Below are positions 15,803 through 18,906 of a stretch of DNA of 18,906 nt, one piece after another; within the stretch, counting starts at the first letter, position 1, and each line of letters starts with the position of its first letter. The notes beneath the pieces were generated by a model, which did no database searches, was not told where the DNA came from, and worked only from the letters and a program-made list of their open reading frames with translations. The position numbers were made by a program, and so were the translations under genes. This DNA is from Actinomycetota bacterium (GTDB lineage Bacteria; Actinomycetota; Humimicrobiia; Humimicrobiales; Humimicrobiaceae). The stretch covers positions 1 to 18,906 of the forward strand of contig JAMDDL010000183.1 of assembly GCA_023488645.1 (NCBI GenBank). The letters are read 5' to 3'.

Positions 15803-16810
15803 ATGACAGACATAAAAGATGTGGCAAAACTTGCAGGGGTAAGTATTGCTTCAGTTTCAAGATATTTAAATTCTCCGGAGGTTGTAAAGCCTTCAACAAG
15901 AAAAAATATCCAGGAGGCGATAAAAGAACTTAATTACAGACCTTCTGATATAGCTCAGAGCATGAGAAATCAAACTTCGAAGTATATTGCTCTGGTTCTT
16001 GAGGAAGTATCCAATCCTTTTTATACCGAAGTTCTTAACGGTGCAGAAGAGTGTGCATTAAAAAATGGTTTCAATATAGTTGTTTTAAACATCAATAAAG
16101 ATTTGAACAAAAAAACACTTTATTATGATATTGTTTTCAGAAGAGGATTTGTCGGTGTTATATACTGTTTTTCAATGCAGGAAAGTGATGAAAAAGTCTT
16201 AAATAACCTTAAAAATAAAGAAATCCGCTTTGTTTTAATAGAAAATGAAATGTTTAAGGATAAATTTTTGTGTGTAAATACAAATAACTATAAAGCAGGA
16301 TATGATGGAACAAAATATCTTCTCGGAAAAGGTCATAAAAATATCGCATTTATAGGTTTTAACAGATTTTCTGATCAAATTAACGCAAGAAAACAAGGAT
16401 ATCTCGACGCTCTTGGAAAATATTCAATTAAGAGCGATGAATCGATAATTTTCGAGACAGATTTGAGTGTTGAAGGTGGTCTGAAAATTGCAGAAAAATT
16501 GATAAAAGATATTGATAAGTTTAGTGCAATATTCTGCTGCTCGGACACAATAGCTATTGGTATTATTAAATATTTTAATAAAAATAAAATAAAAGTGCCT
16601 GATGATATTTCCATTTTAGGATTCGATGATATCGAATGGGCAAAAATAATTGATCCTGCATTAACCACTATCCATCAGAGAAAGAAGGAACTTGGGTACA
16701 AGGCAGTTAAAAAAATAATTTCGATGATCGGGAAAAACAGAAAACAAAATTCCGTTATTTTGGATGCATATATCGTTAGTAGGGAAACTGTCAGAAATAT
16801 TAATAAATAA
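15803..16810 (+). CDS. LacI-family transcriptional regulator
   Basis: Probable sugar-responsive repressor of this locus, 335 residues, normal for the family. An N-terminal helix-turn-helix (IKDVAKLAGVSIASVSRYLN, residues 4-23) is followed by the hinge helix PSDIAQSMRNQ (47-57) and a periplasmic-binding-like effector and dimerisation domain, ending with ISILGFDDIEWAKIIDPALTTI. Residue 54, normally the leucine that intercalates at the operator centre (Leu54 of PurR), is methionine. The operators at 7696-7722 have a TG centre instead of CG, which fits a matched change. The gene lies 19 bases after the mutarotase gene and 44 before a URO-D gene, with no evident ribosome site, so it is probably co-transcribed. 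The effector is presumably the imported sugar or an early intermediate. Confidence 0.93.
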   Translation: MTDIKDVAKLAGVSIASVSRYLNSPEVVKPSTRKNIQEAIKELNYRPSDIAQSMRNQTSKYIALVLEEVSNPFYTEVLNGAEECALKNGFNIVVLNINKDLNKKTLYYDIVFRRGFVGVIYCFSMQESDEKVLNNLKNKEIRFVLIENEMFKDKFLCVNTNNYKAGYDGTKYLLGKGHKNIAFIGFNRFSDQINARKQGYLDALGKYSIKSDESIIFETDLSVEGGLKIAEKLIKDIDKFSAIFCCSDTIAIGIIKYFNKNKIKVPDDISILGFDDIEWAKIIDPALTTIHQRKKELGYKAVKKIISMIGKNRKQNSVILDAYIVSRETVRNINK

Positions 16811-16854
16811 TTTTTTACTAACTTTTTAAAAATTTTAGAATAGGGAGCATTTTT

Positions 16855-18018
16855 ATGAATATCACTAAAGAAGAAAGAATTTTAAGAACAATAAACAGAA
16901 AAGAAATTGATTATCTTCCAAGTCAGATTGTTTTTGCTGACAGATCAAGATATACGGAAATAAGCAAAGCTTTAGGTCTGTCTTCGGAAAACGAGCTTGA
17001 CGATTATCTGGAAAATCATTTTTTTATTACTTTCACAAAGCAGGATAAACCGATGATTTACAGGGATGTTAAAGATGAAATAGAAAAGATGAAAGTAGAT
17101 GGTTATGCAAATCCTGACTGGGAAAATAATGTCGTTTATGATGATTGGGGTATGGGTTATAAGGTAGGAGTCGGCTCTTTTTTTGTTTCCTTTCATCCCT
17201 TGCAGGGTAAAACAACCAAAGAGATATTAAATTTTATGCCTGAAAGAATAAAAGATGCTGTAACTGAGAAAAATATTAATATTGCTGTTAATAAATATAC
17301 CTACCCAGATGCATATCAAAGAGGTAATTTTGATGACTGGGAAAAAGATCTGAAAACTTACTCCGGCGATTTTATGGTATGGCCATCGGGTTATGGCGGT
17401 ATTTATGAAAGGTCTTATCATATTCTTGGCTGGAATGAGTTAATGACTTATATTGCTTCTGAGCCATCAATTGTTGAGGAAGTATTTGACAAAGTTCTTG
17501 ATTATAAGTTAAAGATAGCTAAAAAGACGGTGGATATCGGATTTAAAATGGGACATACCGGAGATGATTTTGGAACACAAAGCAGCGGGTTTTTTTCTGA
17601 CAAAATGTTTAAAACTTTAATTCTTCCGAGATTAAAAAAATTGTTTGAAGTATTCAAGAATGCACATATTCCTATTATGATGCATTCTTGTGGAAATGTT
17701 TCCCAGTATATTCCTGATCTTATCGGTATTGGTCTTGATATTCTGGAACCCTGTCAACCTTGTATGAATCTGAGTTTTTTGAAAAAGGAATACGGAAATG
17801 ATCTTATATTTTATGGAGGAATAAATACGCAGGTTTTACCGTATTTAAATGAAGAACAAACAACGGAAATGGTAAGGGAAACTATAAAAACTCTTGGAAA
17901 GGGTGGCGGATATATAATTGCTCCGGCACAGGAAATAATGAATGATGTACCCATAGCAAACATAAAAGCTCTTATTAAGACAATAAAAGAAGAGCGGGAA
18001 AAAGTTTTAAATTTATAA
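16855..18018 (+). CDS. URO-D superfamily protein, MtaA/methyltransferase-like (copy 2)
   Basis: A 387-residue URO-D-superfamily barrel. It starts NITKEERILRTINRKEIDYLP, the opening usual for the methyltransferase-like branch. It contains GHTGDDFGTQSSGFF, then MMHSCGN with His277-x-Cys279, LDILEPCQPCMN with an extra Cys300/Cys303 pair, FYGGIN, and YIIAPAQEIMNDVP, where the third zinc-ligand position reads Gln359-Glu360 instead of Cys or His. The HemE RQAGR motif is absent. A corrinoid-related methyl transfer role is inferred from the family; no substrate can be named. The ATG follows GGGAG (16843-16847) with a 7-base spacer. It is divergent from copy 1 in sequence and length, so it is not a recent duplicate. 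The next URO-D gene begins 32 bases later, clearly in the same operon. Confidence 0.83.
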   Translation: MNITKEERILRTINRKEIDYLPSQIVFADRSRYTEISKALGLSSENELDDYLENHFFITFTKQDKPMIYRDVKDEIEKMKVDGYANPDWENNVVYDDWGMGYKVGVGSFFVSFHPLQGKTTKEILNFMPERIKDAVTEKNINIAVNKYTYPDAYQRGNFDDWEKDLKTYSGDFMVWPSGYGGIYERSYHILGWNELMTYIASEPSIVEEVFDKVLDYKLKIAKKTVDIGFKMGHTGDDFGTQSSGFFSDKMFKTLILPRLKKLFEVFKNAHIPIMMHSCGNVSQYIPDLIGIGLDILEPCQPCMNLSFLKKEYGNDLIFYGGINTQVLPYLNEEQTTEMVRETIKTLGKGGGYIIAPAQEIMNDVPIANIKALIKTIKEEREKVLNL

Positions 18019-18050
18019 ATAAGATTTCGTTAATTTTTTAAGGAGAATAA

Positions 18051-18906
18051 TTGGGAGCTTTTAACGCAACAGGTGTATGGACAGAGGTAAATTATGGGCA
18101 GAAAGCAATTTTTGCAACAGCACCATCTGATGAAATTAACATAAATAAAAAAGATAAGGAAGTATTAAAAGATTTAGCTTTCAAAGTCCAAAAATTTGCA
18201 CTTGAAGAAAAAAATCTGGAAAAGAAAAAACTATGGTATGAGCATAATGAGCTTAAATCAAAAAAACCTTTAATATTTTGCGATCCTGAAAATGGCTGGA
18301 ATGAAATTATTACGGAAGATATGCTTAATTGCTCCGGGAGACTGGCAAGGAGATGGGAGGTTGTTCTTTTAAAGGAAATATTTTATGGCCGGTCAATGAA
18401 AGATGATAAACCAATTGAACTTTTTTTCGATTTAAGCTACTCATTTAGTGAAAGTGACTGGATTGATAGAAGAGTTATTTCAGGAGGCTTGCATGGCGGT
18501 TCCTACAAATGGGAGGGCCAGATAAAAAGTCTGGATGATATCGATAAAATAAATTTTCCAAAGATTGAAGTTGATTATAAAACCACATTGGAGAACTTAA
18601 ATCTTGCAAATGATGTATTCGAAGGAATGCTTATACCACGGATAAAAGGGCAATGGTGGTGGACTCTTGGTTTGACTTATGATCTTGCAAGTTTAATGGG
18701 ATTAGAAAATATGTTTTTATATTTTTATGATAATCCAGAATTGATTTATGCAGTTTTAGATAAATTAATAGAAGGAACGCTTTTAAAACTCAAATTTTTG
18801 GAAGAAAACAACCTGCTCTCACTAAATAATGATGACTCTTATGTTGGGTCAGGGGGATTAGGTTATACAACAGAACTGCCGATTGGAGTTTTTCCGATTA
18901 AGACAA
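18051..18906 (+). CDS. URO-D superfamily protein, long methyltransferase-like branch (copy 3, 3' partial)
   Basis: An open frame of 285 codons that runs off the right edge. It begins with a TTG preceded by AAGGAG (18040-18045) and a 5-base spacer. The protein opens MGAFNATGVWTEVNYG. Further on come KKKLWYEHNELKSKKP, IFCDPENGWNEI, a segment with RRVISGGLHGG, FPKIEVDYKTTLE, and QWWWTLGLTYDLASLMGLE. The CDPENGW-type stretch and the long N-terminal region are typical of a separate branch annotated as URO-D-domain methyltransferase-like proteins. The expected metal-site half lies beyond the window, so catalytic competence cannot be judged. No stop or frameshift is visible. It is the third URO-D gene of the locus. 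Confidence 0.78.
   Translation, partial: MGAFNATGVWTEVNYGQKAIFATAPSDEININKKDKEVLKDLAFKVQKFALEEKNLEKKKLWYEHNELKSKKPLIFCDPENGWNEIITEDMLNCSGRLARRWEVVLLKEIFYGRSMKDDKPIELFFDLSYSFSESDWIDRRVISGGLHGGSYKWEGQIKSLDDIDKINFPKIEVDYKTTLENLNLANDVFEGMLIPRIKGQWWWTLGLTYDLASLMGLENMFLYFYDNPELIYAVLDKLIEGTLLKLKFLEENNLLSLNNDDSYVGSGGLGYTTELPIGVFPIKT

Noticed and set aside
14090..18018. Assigning the URO-D genes as hemE (heme biosynthesis)
   Set aside because: The HemE N-terminal RQAGR motif is missing, no heme genes are nearby, and the His-x-Cys motif and sugar context point to the methyltransferase-like branch.
1..18906. CRISPR arrays, tRNA or rRNA genes, transposases, phage genes
   Set aside because: No regularly spaced repeats, tRNA-like folds, rRNA sequence, or transposase or integrase motifs were seen on either strand.

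Overview
The window is AT-rich (roughly 70% A+T by eye) bacterial DNA with bacterial-style signals: AGGAG-type ribosome binding sites, one clear sigma-70-like promoter and one textbook rho-independent terminator. The organism cannot be named from the sequence alone. The solute-binding lipoprotein has a Thr/Ala/Glu linker, pcm is present, and a methyltransferase-like URO-D family is expanded. Together these suggest an anaerobic Gram-positive or Atribacterota/deep-Actinobacteriota-like lineage, but that is a low-confidence inference.

Left part (1-3703): pheS (its 5' end lies outside the window) and pheT form the phenylalanyl-tRNA synthetase operon. The 264-bp gap that follows separates convergent genes. 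It holds an unusual GC-rich, multi-hairpin element bounded by an 11-bp inverted repeat, plus a separate 17-bp palindrome.

Minus-strand block (7444 down to 3704): a multi-membrane DUF2723/GT-C-like protein with an Ig-like C-terminal domain, a family 2 glycosyltransferase of the dolichol/polyprenyl-phosphate mannose synthase type, a small DUF2304 membrane protein, then pcm (protein-L-isoaspartate methyltransferase). The first three look like a surface-glycosylation cassette that makes and uses a lipid-linked sugar. pcm is probably only a neighbour.

Plus-strand block (7668 to the right edge): a carbohydrate-uptake and catabolism locus. A near-consensus promoter overlaps two tandem LacI-type operators and drives a CUT2 (ribose/rhamnose-like) ABC importer: double ATPase, two permeases and a lipoprotein binding protein. 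A strong terminator follows the binding-protein gene. Next come an L-fucose/L-arabinose isomerase-like enzyme, a URO-D-superfamily methyltransferase-like protein, a RhaM-type 6-deoxysugar mutarotase, a LacI-family regulator, and two more URO-D-superfamily genes, the last running off the window.

The most interesting signal is the set of three different URO-D/MtaA-like proteins inside a 6-deoxysugar locus. The two whose C-terminal halves are visible carry the His-x-Cys metal-site motif of corrinoid-linked methyltransferases and lack the HemE signature. One testable reading is a pathway that imports O-methylated deoxysugars, removes the methyl group and isomerises the sugar. No corrinoid-binding protein, methyl acceptor, sugar kinase or aldolase lies in the window, so this remains a hypothesis. 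Other points of note are two orphan full-strength Shine-Dalgarno sequences ahead of the binding-protein gene, an altered Walker B in the second ATPase domain, and an unusual operator/hinge-residue pair for the LacI regulator.
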